Notes under the pieces: generated by a model
What the model saw: the letters and a program-made list of their open reading frames with translations, nothing else
Told to the model about the DNA's origin: nothing
The model's database searches: none
Position numbers and translations under genes: made by a program
From: Adineta steineri
Taxonomy: Eukaryota > Rotifera > Eurotatoria > Adinetida > Adinetidae
NCBI GenBank assembly: GCA_905250115.1
Contig: CAJNOI010000174.1
Location: 19,915 to 83,914, forward strand
DNA length: 64,000 bases
Direction: 5' to 3'
Shown here: positions 1-10,572 of the stretch, piece by piece
Layout: each line of letters begins with the position of its first letter
Numbering within the stretch: position 1 is the stretch's first letter

Positions 1-425
1 CAGCTACGGATCCTTGTGGACCCCATAACAACTATGATGCTATAATCTTATTTTATATGGTGATATTACTGCTATTTATCCTCTCGTACTGATGTTTCCT
101 TTCTAACGATTTGTTTCGATTGGTTTTTGCATTCGCTACTTATAATAATGACTCACATATTTGGTAAAAAGAGCGTGAAATCAGTCATTTTCAGCTTATA
201 TCAATATCATTTTCAAAAGATTCTGGTCAACCCTTATTTGTACTACGGAGCTCTTTTACAGTGCTTAGCACGAAATGCGTTCATATCCTAATAATATACA
301 AATGAAAAGCTTTAGTGACGCTAAAACTGTTTTTCGATGAACTTTCATGAGCGGGTCCAGGTGGACCCCGAAACAACCATGAAGTTAAAAAATGAGAACA
401 TCCACGAAGGAATATATGTACATAC
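1..425. other. Probable NUP214 intron sequence with an imperfect 33-bp direct repeat
   Basis: No coding exon is recognisable here. Two similar segments, at about 8-40 and 353-385, share 'GTGGACCCC..AACAAC.ATGA'. The second contains a 7-bp inverted repeat (GGGTCCA GG TGGACCC). This looks like intron or small-repeat sequence downstream of the last visible NUP214 exon. Confidence 0.35.
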
Positions 426-1916
426 CGCATTGAGTTCATCAGGTCCAAGTACATTGATTTTTAGAGATTTTGAAAGTCCCGTTATAATAATTTTACTAAA
501 AAACATAATTTAAAATTTAGTAAAAATCAAACAAGTAAAATTTAATACCTTTCATTTAATCGTACATAATAATATTGTGGATTAATATCCATCGAAGCCT
601 CATCCGTATCAAAAAAAAGATCATTATAAATTTGTGTTTTAGGTGTTTGATCCTTTTAAAATTTAACAATAAAAAATATATCGTGTAAGTATATCTTACT
701 TTATTATATGTAACTAAAATATGAAAAAATGAATTTTCATTTGAACCTTCTTCTGGACTATTCTCAGAAAAAGCGAGTAGAAATTGATGAGTTGATAACC
801 AAAGAACATTAATACATGGAGGATATGAAGGATTCATTATAGCTGATGGATATTTCTTTTTTAATTGCATGTTTGGTTCATATAATTCTAATGCACCATC
901 ATATTTAGCTACAACAATTTGTTTTCCTTTTGGACTCCAACAAACTATTCAAATAAAATAAAAATTACTAATGATAATAATAATTATGAGATCTTACTTG
1001 ATGAATTATCACCATTTCCAAGAATTTGACCTAAAGGTTTTAATTGTTTATCAATTTCAAAACATGATACTGATCCTAATCCATCAATATACGCAAATAC
1101 AATCGGATTAGCTGGATTCCACGCAAAACTTTGAATACTATCACCAATAGCATTTTGTGGTAAACGTATAGGCGGACAAATTAATGCAGAATTTGGCTAA
1201 AATAAAAAATTCGATTTCGAAACAAAAAAATTATTTTCAATATTACTGTTTGAATTAATTTAACAACATCATAGAGTATAATAAGACATTCAGCAGTATT
1301 TAATTGTAAAAGAATGATAGCAAGAATAGACTCATCAGCATTTAATGATAACCAATATGGTATAAGTGAAGGATTTTGATTCGGTGCTTGACCAGGTAAA
1401 TATGATCGACGAATAATCGAATTTTTGTCAAATGTTGTATTTATATTATCATTAGGATCATCATCAGGTGTTTTACTTAAATGATGAGATTCTTGATCGA
1501 TATATCCGGATGGAATTATAGCAAGACCATCAGTTTCCGTAGCATAAAAAACATAACCATAACGATTCGATGAAGCAAGTATATTTGTCACTGGATTTTT
1601 TGAACATACATTATACTGTTTTCCAGTAATTGTCAATGATTTACCACTTTTAAAACTAGCAACTTGATCCTAAACGAATAAAACAAAAAATATTATTGAG
1701 GTTTACGTCTTATTATGAAGATTCTCTAATAATCATTTCGCTAAAGGTACATCTGTTCTTCTATTAATGTACCCTGTATGTGCGACAAGAGTTTTGTATG
1801 TATCTCTCTTCATGTAGAAAAAGCGTTAAACTCAATTTTTATAAAGAGGAGAAATCGTCTTAAAAGAAAATAATTTAAATAAATACCATATCTTTTTCTT
1901 GTGCGTCTTCCATCAT
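426..1916 (-). CDS. NUP214: NUP214-type nucleoporin, N-terminal beta-propeller (5' part, continues leftward)
   Basis: Six exons can be read on the minus strand with consistent phases: 1887-1916, 1247-1669, 998-1196, 700-944, 549-652 and 426-495, about 357 residues in all. The first exon opens with two ATGs (1916, 1913). The order of segments matches the NUP214/CAN propeller: an 'ASSNRYGYVFYA' segment (human SNKYGLVFA), then a blade with 'CWSPKGKQIVVAKYDG' (human CWSPKGKQLAVGKQNG), then 'INVLWLSTHQFLLAFS'. In animals this domain sits on the cytoplasmic face of the nuclear pore and binds the mRNA-export helicase DDX19. The later propeller blades, coiled coil and FG-repeat tail would lie left of the window; the last visible donor (gtatgt, at 425) faces about 425 bp with no coding signal that I can read. 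The family call is firm; the exact exon ends are inference. Confidence 0.85.
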
Positions 1917-2180
1917 ATTTTTGCCTATCAATTCTATTTAATTATGATCTAAAATCTAAATATATAAAATAAAAAAGAGGAAAAAGACGAAACACTTTTA
2001 TTTGACCAGTTTTTTTTGTTGCAAAAGATTTCATCATCATCTATCAATCATTCAACATCTTTCGATAATATAAAAAGCTGACAATATAACGCAAAAAAAA
2101 GAAAATGAGATTGCTAAATAGACCATAAATATACACATAGAAAAAAAGAAACGTCATTCATATATATCTGCTTTTTTGAT

Positions 2181-3074
2181 TTATTCACTGATTTCACGTC
2201 CTGGAATTGTTAATGTCATTGTTGGTGGTTGTAATGTTGGTGTTTTACCAAATGGTTTATTATTACCACCAACTTTGCCTTCATAATGCATTAAAATATC
2301 TTGATCAAATGGACATGATTCTTGAAATGCTTTTGTTTGATAACAACGTTCCATATATGACCATAATGAATTTAATTCACTTGGTATATCTAAATTTTTA
2401 TAATATTTACCGGCAACACGTATATGTTGTAATTTAGGCATAATATCACAATCAACAAATGTCATTTCATTTCCGGAAAGATATTGTGTACCCATTTCTT
2501 CAAGATAATCATTGATACGTTTTAATTCACTTAATAATGAACGTAATTTCATTTGTTCTTGAGGATCACCTGATGGAGATTTTAAATATGGATGAAATTT
2601 AATATAAACATTTGAACAAACATCTTCAGCTTCTTTTAAAGAACTCATATTTGTAACTGGAAAACGTTTACTTATTTCAGCATCAATATCACGATTATCA
2701 GTGAGAACAGTTTGAGATGTTTTATCATTTAATTCATCGAATACAACAACAGGTGGATTGGAATTATAGGCTTTTTTAAATTCTTGTTCAGGATTTTTCA
2801 TATTGACTGGATAAACCTAAGAAATAGATTTAATCAATAAATGAATAGAACTAAATAAATAACATACAGTTAATGCAAGTTCTTTAGCTTCTGATTTAAG
2901 ATATAAAACCATAAACCATCGTTGACATATTGGACTTGGTGAACGATGAGTAAAATCAATTTCTGATCGCTAAAAACATCAAAAAAAAATATTTTCTTTT
3001 ATATTTGAATAAAAAAAGAAACTTACAGTGACAAATAATGCAACTGATGGTACCTGAGATTGAATTGATTCCAT
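2181..3074 (-). CDS. CLIC: CLIC-family (chloride intracellular channel / EXC-4-like) GST-fold protein
   Basis: Three exons (2868-2969 and 3027-3074 upstream, 2181-2816 last) join in phase 0 to give about 261 residues, the usual CLIC length. The N-terminal thioredoxin-like part has 'ICQRWFMVLYLKSEAKEL', aligning with the CLIC CPFSQRLFMVLWLKG segment. The C-terminal all-helical part has 'FVDCDIMPKLQHIRVAGKYY' and a 'CPFDQDI' end, diagnostic of CLICs (LADCNLLPKLHIVKV, CPADKEI). CLICs are soluble or membrane-inserting GST-fold proteins; the worm EXC-4 acts in tubule formation. The redox-active first Cys of vertebrate CLICs is a Ser here, with a Cys three residues later. The start ATG at 3074 precedes MESIQSQVP. 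It lies 264 bp from the divergently oriented end of its NUP214 neighbour on the same strand. Confidence 0.9.
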
Positions 3075-4875
3075 TTACAAAAAAAAAATATAAAAATGAT
3101 CTAAAAAATAACATATAGAATTCTTCTTCTTCTCCATCAGATAAATAAAGAATATGCGTCCGTTAAAAAGACGACAAAGCCATAAATAAAGTTCATATAG
3201 GGTAGACAGTAAATATCGATCGACGATCGCTTCTCATCATTTAGATTATTGTTCATTTGATGACCAATTGAATCTATCAACTGTGAATATACTTAAAATG
3301 ACTATCAGTATATATATTATTTAAGCACGTTTTATAACGAATTATTAAAATGTATTTATCTATTGTATAATAATTCTTTAATGACTAATCAGGAAAGAAA
3401 AACATTCTTATAGAAAAAAATTTCTTAATCTTACATATAATCATGTTCTAATTTGATGATTTAGTTTACTTTTAAATATTTTGAAATTCGAAAAAGTAAA
3501 CAAATGAAATAGGGTTAAACTATGACAAACAAGAAAATCATCTTATTGGTAAAATATTTCAAAGAAAGAATAGATATGTATATAAATACCATATCTCGAA
3601 GACAAGTTAAATCACTAAGTGATTCAGAAATATTATACATAAGTACCTAACATAAAAATCTTTGAAATGAAATAAATACTCCAATTACAAGATATCCGAC
3701 AGAAGGCGCTAGTTGTCTGGTTTAACACATAAAAGTTCTTTTGTTCTTGTCGGTTTTGTAATCATTTATTTAAGTATTGAATTTTTGTTTTAGATTAAAA
3801 TATTAGAAAAAAAAATAACGGACATTCGGATATTTGGTTTTAGTTCAAGAAAATATTTTTATTGAAACTAGAATGCCATTTTTAGTATGAAACGTAAATA
3901 TATCTTAATTTTAAATTCATTTTTAAATCTAAAAATCGGTAAATACGTCGGAGAAAATAGATGACAATAATATTGTTTGAGTAAAGGAAGTATATTATAT
4001 GATACATGAATTTTGTTTTAGGATCTTTCATCTGGATTATATACTTTTACGAACTAGCTAAGCATGGTGAATCTACTTTTTATCATTCTTTTAAAATGAA
4101 AGAGATTTTGTTGTAATCGATGGCAGAGCTGTAACCGAATCGAAACTCAAAGAAAATTATTCTAAATACTCATCGTAAAATAACAAAATTTAATTTCTAT
4201 GAATAGTTTAGTATAAATCACAGTGTAATATATAAATACTCTGATCTTTTTTATTTAGTATTACAAGTTTCTGATCATTTGTGGCCATGTTATTGTTCTT
4301 TGATCGATTTCTTTTAATATTCACTTATGTGTGTTGTGGGGTAATGATGCCATAGAGGGTGGGTGTGGCTTTCTTAAGGAGACTCTTTTAACATTATTTT
4401 CTTTATCAACAAGATATACAAACTGAAGTGTTTAATTGAATATATTTATTAGTGATAAATAATATATAATGAAAAACAATTGTAAAATGTGATCAAACTC
4501 ACAAACTAATCAATTGACAGTTCATAGTCGGCACTTCTCATCAGTTTCCAGTACTAAGGAACCTGGTGCGAGTGGATACTGATGTGATTCTTCATATCCA
4601 CATCCAATCACATCCTCATCCATGTACTCAGACTATTCTTTTCGTAAAAAGATAGGATGAGTTTGATTTCCATTGATTCAAGCAAAAAAACATTACAAGA
4701 AGCTGAAAGTGTAAGCATTAATGAGTTTGAGTGAAAGATTGATAATGAGAAAGTTTTCGAATCGAACGAACATTGCCATTCGTTCCATATTGCCGAGTGG
4801 TTAATCATAGAATAATGTTGTTAGTAGAGTAAGAAAATGTCAATAAGGATGTTGAATATGATGGAGAAATAAATT
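3075..4875. other. Intergenic, AT-rich; no gene seen
   Basis: No ORF with protein-like composition and no recognisable RNA gene. It contains one copy of the G-rich motif (4354-4371) and, near 4597-4621, a C-rich 'CCACATCC..TCACATCCTCATCC' tract that may be its degenerate partner. The short reverse ORF at 4608-4808 has no family resemblance. Confidence 0.5.
4354..4371. repeat. G-rich dispersed motif, copy A
   Basis: AGAGGGTGGGTGTGGCT, the same core as the copies at 10136, 18211, 20058, 25483, 49327, 62391 and 62754. It is a single-sided copy with no nearby C-rich arm closer than the degenerate tract at about 4600. Confidence 0.5.
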
Positions 4876-5970
4876 TTAAGATTGCAGGAGAACACTGACG
4901 GTATTACCCCCATAGTTTGCGACGATAATATCGGGTTTATTGTCATCGTTCACATCAGCTACTGCTACTGACACTGGACCTTGACCAACTGCGTAAGTAG
5001 TTTGACGAGAAAAAATACCGCTGCCTACGTTGAGAAGAAGACTGATGGTGTTTGAACCTTGATTTGCGGTGACAATATCGAGTTTATCGTCGCTATTCAC
5101 ATCGGCTACTGCTACTGACACTGGAATTTCATCAACTACGTAAGTAGTTTGATGAGAAAATTTGCCGATGTCTATGTTGAGTAGAACACTAATGGTGTTT
5201 GAATCTCTATTTGCAGTGGCAATATCAGGTTTATTGTCGTTGTTCATATCGACTACTGCTACTGACACTGGACTTTCATCAACTGCGTAAGTAGTTTGAG
5301 GAGAAAAAGTGCCGTTGCCTACGTTGAGAAGAACACTGGTGGTGTTTGAAACCAAATTTGCAGTGACAATATCAGATTTATTGTCATTGTTTACATCGGC
5401 TACTGCTACTGACGTTGGACCTGCACCAACTGAATAAGTAATTTGAGCAGAAAAAGTGCCATTATCTGTGTTGAGAAGAACACCGACCGTATTCGAATCC
5501 CAGTTTCCAACAACAATATCGAGCTTGTTGTCGCCATTCACATCGCCTATTGCTACAGGCATTGGAGTTGCACCAACTGAGTAATTAGCTTGAGGAGAAA
5601 AAGTACCGTTGCCTGAATTGAGAAGAACACTAACGGTGTTTGAAGCCTGGTTTGCAGTAACAATATCGGGTTTACTGTCGTTGTTCACATCGGCTATTGC
5701 TACTGATCGTGGATATACACCCACTGAGTAAGTAGTTTGAGGAGAAAAAGTGCCGTTGCCTGTATTGAGAAGAACACTGACGGTGTTTGAATCTATATTT
5801 GCAGTAACAATATCAGGTTTATTGTCACTGTTCACATCAGCTACTGCTACTGACCATGGACCTTTACCAACTTCGTACGTAGTTTGATTGAGAAATATAC
5901 TTTTATAAGCTGGTAAACAAGAAAAAAAGATTTCAATTACAGTTTTTATCATTAAAAAACAGTATTTCAT
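4876..5970 (-). CDS. FG-GAP/VCBS tandem-repeat protein, seven repeats, single exon
   Basis: 364 residues in one uninterrupted exon. After a hydrophobic N-terminus (MKYCFLMIKTVIEIFF, possible signal sequence) come seven near-identical 49-residue repeats of the form 'SVAVADVNSDNKPDIVTAN...SNTVSVLLN.GNGTFSPQ'. Each carries a calcium-loop-like D-x-N-x-D-x-x-x-D, as in FG-GAP/VCBS blades, and seven would close one beta-propeller. The last repeat stops after VLLQS. Such proteins are common in bacteria and expanded in bdelloids. The lack of introns, the bacterial family type and a seemingly higher GC than the neighbours fit horizontal acquisition, but transfer is inference. It is probably secreted; the ligand is unknown. 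The start at 5970 is the only ATG that covers the hydrophobic leader; an upstream exon cannot be excluded. Confidence 0.75.
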   Translation of the reverse strand: MKYCFLMIKTVIEIFFSCLPAYKSIFLNQTTYEVGKGPWSVAVADVNSDNKPDIVTANIDSNTVSVLLNTGNGTFSPQTTYSVGVYPRSVAIADVNNDSKPDIVTANQASNTVSVLLNSGNGTFSPQANYSVGATPMPVAIGDVNGDNKLDIVVGNWDSNTVGVLLNTDNGTFSAQITYSVGAGPTSVAVADVNNDNKSDIVTANLVSNTTSVLLNVGNGTFSPQTTYAVDESPVSVAVVDMNNDNKPDIATANRDSNTISVLLNIDIGKFSHQTTYVVDEIPVSVAVADVNSDDKLDIVTANQGSNTISLLLNVGSGIFSRQTTYAVGQGPVSVAVADVNDDNKPDIIVANYGGNTVSVLLQS

Positions 5971-6959
5971 CGTCTTATTCTATTTAATCTGCAACAGTTT
6001 GTCTTAACTAAAAGCAAACCAATTAAACCATTCCACTATGTTTATGACTAATTGCGATCTTCTACAATTCCGCTACTTTCATCGTTTTTTCAATTCTATT
6101 TCGACATTAGCACAATTATTAATCTCGAATTCAGTTAATATATTTGTCTCTTCTGCATTCGTTTATTCGTCTGATATCATTCTTTGCGATGTCTTTTCAA
6201 TACAAAATTAGTTTTGTGATATTCTAAACATATTCTAACGAATACATGTTGTGACGAGCTAACACTTTAGAACAGTAACTAGATTATGTTTCCACTAAAA
6301 ATATACTACTGTTCAAATTTAGTCATACCAAATGAATCCAACGAAGATCTTCGAATCATTTAATAGGTCGATTTATTTGAGTGCACTGAAAAATCTCTTC
6401 ACTAAAACGAACAGACATAGAATAGCTTGGAGTATAAAATAATAATGATTGATTCTTTCTGAGGTTTATATAAGAAGTTGAAACTGAACAAGACGGGTCT
6501 AGGAGAAATGAAACTTGTCTTCTTTTACTTTTCTACAGAAAATAATAGCCCCTTTAATACTTTTGATGCTATAAGTATCTACAGAAAAGTTAAATCTAAC
6601 AAAGAAAGGTCAACATTTACATATACAGTTAAAATTGAATAATTTTGTATCGCATGGACCTATCTCCAATTGCTGTCGCATCGAGCAGAGTTCTCCCTTA
6701 AAAGATTCTGGATTTGATTCTACACAAACCTGTCTCATAAAAGTAAAAATAAATAAAATTGTTTCAGCAATACCGCAAACATATAATAAGCCTAACTTTC
6801 AAAATAGTATCCAAAAGAAAATGTTGTCTGAAAACTACTTATCATCATCATAAATATTCAGCAAATAAGAAACAAGAAGTTCTAAGAGTATAGTTTCTCA
6901 AACCGAACAAGAATTGATTGCTTGGCAACTAAAAAGAGTACTATGATTTGTGTAGCATA
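5971..6959. other. Intergenic; no supported gene
   Basis: AT-rich spacer between two minus-strand accessory genes. A 72-codon plus-strand ORF at 6635-6853 has no recognisable features and is left out. Nothing else seen. Confidence 0.4.
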
Positions 6960-7895
6960 TTACTGACCGATTGATGTTGCTGTCCATGATGTTTCTTCTG
7001 TTGATGATGATGTTGATAATGATGATGTTGATGATGATGGTGTAGTTGTCGGCATTTTTGTTTTTATTATTGTTGTTGTTTGTGTTATAGGTTTTTTTGT
7101 TGCCGTTGATGATGTAATCTCACTTTTCTCTCCGTTTGGCATAATTACATTATCAAAAGATGCCTGGTTTATTTGATCTTTCGTTATTTTAGCTCCTGAC
7201 AAATCACTATTCGAAAAGTGTGCACCTGTCAGATTTGAGTTTCCAAAATCTGCTCTTGATAGATTTACATCATTGAAACTAGTACAAAGGAAAGACGAAC
7301 CATCAAATTTCACGTTATCTAACCTTGCTCCTTCAAATAATGCACCATTTAAATTAACAAATGAAAACTCCCCATTTGACATTGATATCTGATCAAAAGA
7401 AATGCATTGTAAATCCAACTTATTTAATACACCTGTTTGACTTGCTAAACGTACATTATCAAAGTTTAACTCATTTAAACGAATTATATCATCTAAATTT
7501 GTTGTTTTACATCCATTAGTACAATTATTTCTACCAATTAATTGTTTTTCTTTAAGAAATTTTAAAACATCTGCCTTACGTATTGTATCCCATTGACGAT
7601 CAGCAGCACGATAATATGCGTTAGCAAATGCCCATGGTTTTTTTCTCTCCTTCAGATGACCATAATTATCCAATTTAAGAATATTATTTAAAAACTCATC
7701 ATAAAGTGTTTGTTGTCTTAATTTTTCTGCTTGTTCTAAATCAAACTGTCGTGTTTTTTCCGCTTCTTGTTTTTGTTGCTGAGACCCAATTGCAGTATAA
7801 ATAGCCAGGGCTATGGGTATAGCAGCTGAACATAGAATAGTTAATATATCTTTAAATGTAAAATGCCAAAACACTCGTTTGTTACTATCTACCAT
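6960..7895 (-). CDS. Membrane-anchored pentapeptide-repeat protein with Ser/Thr-rich tail
   Basis: Single exon, 311 residues. Residues about 12-35 form one membrane segment (ILTILCSAAIPIALAIYTAI), followed by a charged Gln/Glu/Lys-rich coiled-coil-like stretch (QQQKQEAEKTRQFDLEQAEK). The centre (about residues 170-245) is a run of A(D/N)LXX-type pentapeptides, e.g. 'NLSRADFGNSNLTGAHFSNS' then 'DLSGAK', which would fold as a right-handed quadrilateral beta-helix. The last 60 residues are Thr/Ser-rich. Pentapeptide repeats are mainly bacterial; similar membrane-tethered forms occur in bdelloid genomes. Function unknown. The start at 7895 gives the short N-terminal lead expected before a signal-anchor. 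Confidence 0.75.
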   Translation of the reverse strand: MVDSNKRVFWHFTFKDILTILCSAAIPIALAIYTAIGSQQQKQEAEKTRQFDLEQAEKLRQQTLYDEFLNNILKLDNYGHLKERKKPWAFANAYYRAADRQWDTIRKADVLKFLKEKQLIGRNNCTNGCKTTNLDDIIRLNELNFDNVRLASQTGVLNKLDLQCISFDQISMSNGEFSFVNLNGALFEGARLDNVKFDGSSFLCTSFNDVNLSRADFGNSNLTGAHFSNSDLSGAKITKDQINQASFDNVIMPNGEKSEITSSTATKKPITQTTTIIKTKMPTTTPSSSTSSLSTSSSTEETSWTATSIGQ

Positions 7896-8969
7896 TGTGT
7901 CGATCTGATTTTAGAATGAACAGTAAAATATTGTGATATGCTAGAATATTAAGAAAACACAAATGCTATACTATTAATTAGTCTTTCTCTCTTTTTCCAT
8001 TTCTCTCTTATTTAACAACATATTAAGTAACAGTTTTAATTATACCTTCAAAATCAAATGTTACAAAAAAAAATAAAAGAAATAAATAGGTAATTATTCA
8101 TCGCAGATATAACAATAATTAGAAAAATAGTTTCTTGTTACTTTCAGTATATTGAACGTTGAATTTGATCTAAACTAACAAAAATGTATGAATACTCGTA
8201 ATTGATAATCGGTAGAGACGGTGAAAAAAGAAAACGTATACTGTTGATTTAAATATCGGATATTTCTTCTTATGTCTACATACAATACAAAATCATAGAA
8301 CTTCATTAATTCTCCGAAATAATGGAAAATATGTTAATAGCAACTATGAAATGATCTAGTTATATCCATTACACAGGTCTACAGAAGAGAAAAGTTATTC
8401 TGGGCTTGATGAATAATTTTTTTAACCAAATCCCTTATTTCAGACAAACAGTTCTGAATAAATATTGTTCTTTCAGAGTTTTTTATATAAAAACCCTTGA
8501 TGTGCATAAAATAGTATAAAAGTGTAGTAAAAATAGTTTTATAACTGACTCAAATTATCTAAATTTATAATTTATCAAAATTAAAAATATAATTACAAAA
8601 GCAAAAGACATTTGTTATGTGTGATCATAAAATGAAAAGAAAAGACTAATTTATCGATTAGATCAATCTATCGTATCTATGTATTCATATGAAATAAACA
8701 ATACGTCGACAATATTCTTAAATTAATTAACTAGACAACAATGATTTATAAACTTTTTTCAATTTTCTTTATTTCTTTTGCTTAAGATTTATGTTCTCTT
8801 CTTCCCTCAACAAAAGAATATCAATTTCAAACAAAGAAATGGAAATACGATCTACTTACATAATTATATCTCATATGCATTTATCATTCCCATAATTCAA
8901 TTACTACAACAATTTCAAACAAAAAAAAACTCATCTTATCGATATTATGTTAGATTTTGACTTTAAATA
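7896..8969. other. Intergenic; no supported gene
   Basis: AT-rich. A 60-codon ORF (8778-8960) precedes the next gene but in a different frame and with no resemblance to its family. An unrecognised first exon of the next gene could lie here. Confidence 0.35.
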
Positions 8970-9520
8970 AATGATATACGTCAATATTGGAACAAAGGAA
9001 AAGAAAAGATACGCCTTTTGAATATATTCTTTTCAAGGCATGAACAAGTCATCGTCAATGCTTATGATTTACGGACTCAGATTATTTCCACACGTGTCTT
9101 TCTGGGTTTTCTCTTTGTTTCTCTATTTGTACTGGTTATTTATACATCTCAAGTACCCATCAACACGATAGTTACCATTCGTTCGCCTTCACTTGACCAA
9201 TATTCACGTATATATTCTCAATATTCGCAATCGCTTTCATGTCCTTACACGACTATTTCTCTTACTTACGACCAATTTGTTAATGTGCGAGTAGCACGTT
9301 TTCATCAAATATGTCAAAGTGTATATGTTACAACAGCTTGGACATTGCTCATCGATGATTCACAACTGCATCACCGTATTTTCTTTGGAGATTTTCGTCA
9401 GTTAGGTGGCCGTTTCTTTCAAACATTAGCTTCATTCTGTGCTCTCTCTCAAGAACTAATCACAGAAGAATTAATCAAATTCAATGCAAGCCGTTTCGTG
9501 ACTAACGATGTCATGGCATC
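8970..9520 (+). CDS. Bdelloid-type single-pass membrane protein, broken by an assembly gap
   Basis: An open frame runs from just after a stop at 8964-8966 to the 100-N gap. The only in-frame start near the usual ORF start is a TTG, and the frame reads sensibly upstream of it (NDIRQYWNKGKEKIRLLNIF), so the true N-terminus probably comes from an unseen exon. Next come a membrane segment (VFLGFLFVSLFVLVIYTS) and the block 'YSRIYSQYSQSLSCPYTTIS', followed by a Cys-containing extracellular part. I recall this N-terminal architecture as a large uncharacterised family in bdelloid rotifers. The chain is cut at the gap and no continuation is identifiable on the far side. No enzymatic domain is seen. 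Confidence 0.55.
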
Positions 9521-9620
9521 NNNNNNNNNNNNNNNNNNNNNNNNNNNNNNNNNNNNNNNNNNNNNNNNNNNNNNNNNNNNNNNNNNNNNNNNNNNNNNNN
9601 NNNNNNNNNNNNNNNNNNNN
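9521..9620. other. Assembly gap (100 N)
   Basis: Exactly 100 N, most likely a placeholder of unknown true length. It interrupts the membrane-protein gene. Confidence 0.98.
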
Positions 9621-10572
9621 CAGCTATATTAATCAACACCGTCAAATAACGTTTGAATCGGTCCTAAATAACACAAAATGTCCTTTTTTTTGATGAAATG
9701 AGTTTAACTAAAGAAAAGAAAATATTTATTTGAGACAAATATACTTACTGCTTATTTCAATATTGACGTGGATCCATATAAAGAAAAGAAAAACATTTAT
9801 TTCAAATAATTACTAAGTCGCCAAAAATGTTTGGTCCGGGATGGGGTATAGTGCCAACAACAAATAATGTCAACATTAAGTTCTATGTCAAATGAAAGTT
9901 CGTGAAAAATAGGATTAACTGGCATAGATGGTAACCGGATTAATAATTATAGACCGTAGAACTATTGTTGTTTGTAGAATTAACATAGTACACGACTAAT
10001 ACAATTTTATTATGTTGATTCGCCTTTGTACTAAATCCATTAATAACCTTTTCTTTTTTTCTTTCTCTTTTCTTATCATTAGATTCCACTGCAATGATAC
10101 AGTGAGTCCAATTATTGAGTGTGATGTAAGAGAATAGACACATCCACATCCTCACCCACCCTCAAGAAAATGATAAAGCTCCTACAATACTTTCAAATCA
10201 GTAGCTATTTCTCATTCACTGATACAGTCCTTTTGTTCTAACAAATTTCTTGCGGCCATTTAACAACAAAACGATGTACGACAAAGAGAAGCAACATTCG
10301 CTTAAGGAATCATGTTTCTATTTCTATTTCATTTAATGATAAAGTATCGATAGCATATTGAATTACTGAAGTAATTGCATAGATAAGGCAAACAAAGTTG
10401 GAAAGAATAACTATAAAACGAAATCATTTCGTTCGATCGCAAACGTCGTTAAAAAATTTACTTGCACTGATCTGTCTCTAGCTCTGCACAACAGTATTTT
10501 AAAAAGTAACTGGTTGAAGCTTCTCATCGAGCCTTAACAAAAGTATACACACATTTTGCATGCTGAAAAAGA
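9621..10572. other. Spacer after the gap, upstream region of the ART-TPR gene
   Basis: A short open stretch directly after the gap (to about 9693) may be the end of the broken gene, but the frame cannot be tied to it. Segments at 9711-9740 and 9780-9810 share 'AAAGAAAAGAAAA..ATTTATTT', an imperfect direct repeat. One C-rich motif copy lies at 10136-10166. No further gene seen. Confidence 0.35.
10136..10166. repeat. C-rich dispersed motif, copy B
   Basis: CATCCACATCCTCACCCACC then CTCAAG: the reverse complement of the G-rich motif (CTTGAGGGTGGGTGAGGATG). It ends in the same CTCAAG/CTTGAG edge as the copies at 18270 and 62754. Confidence 0.55.
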
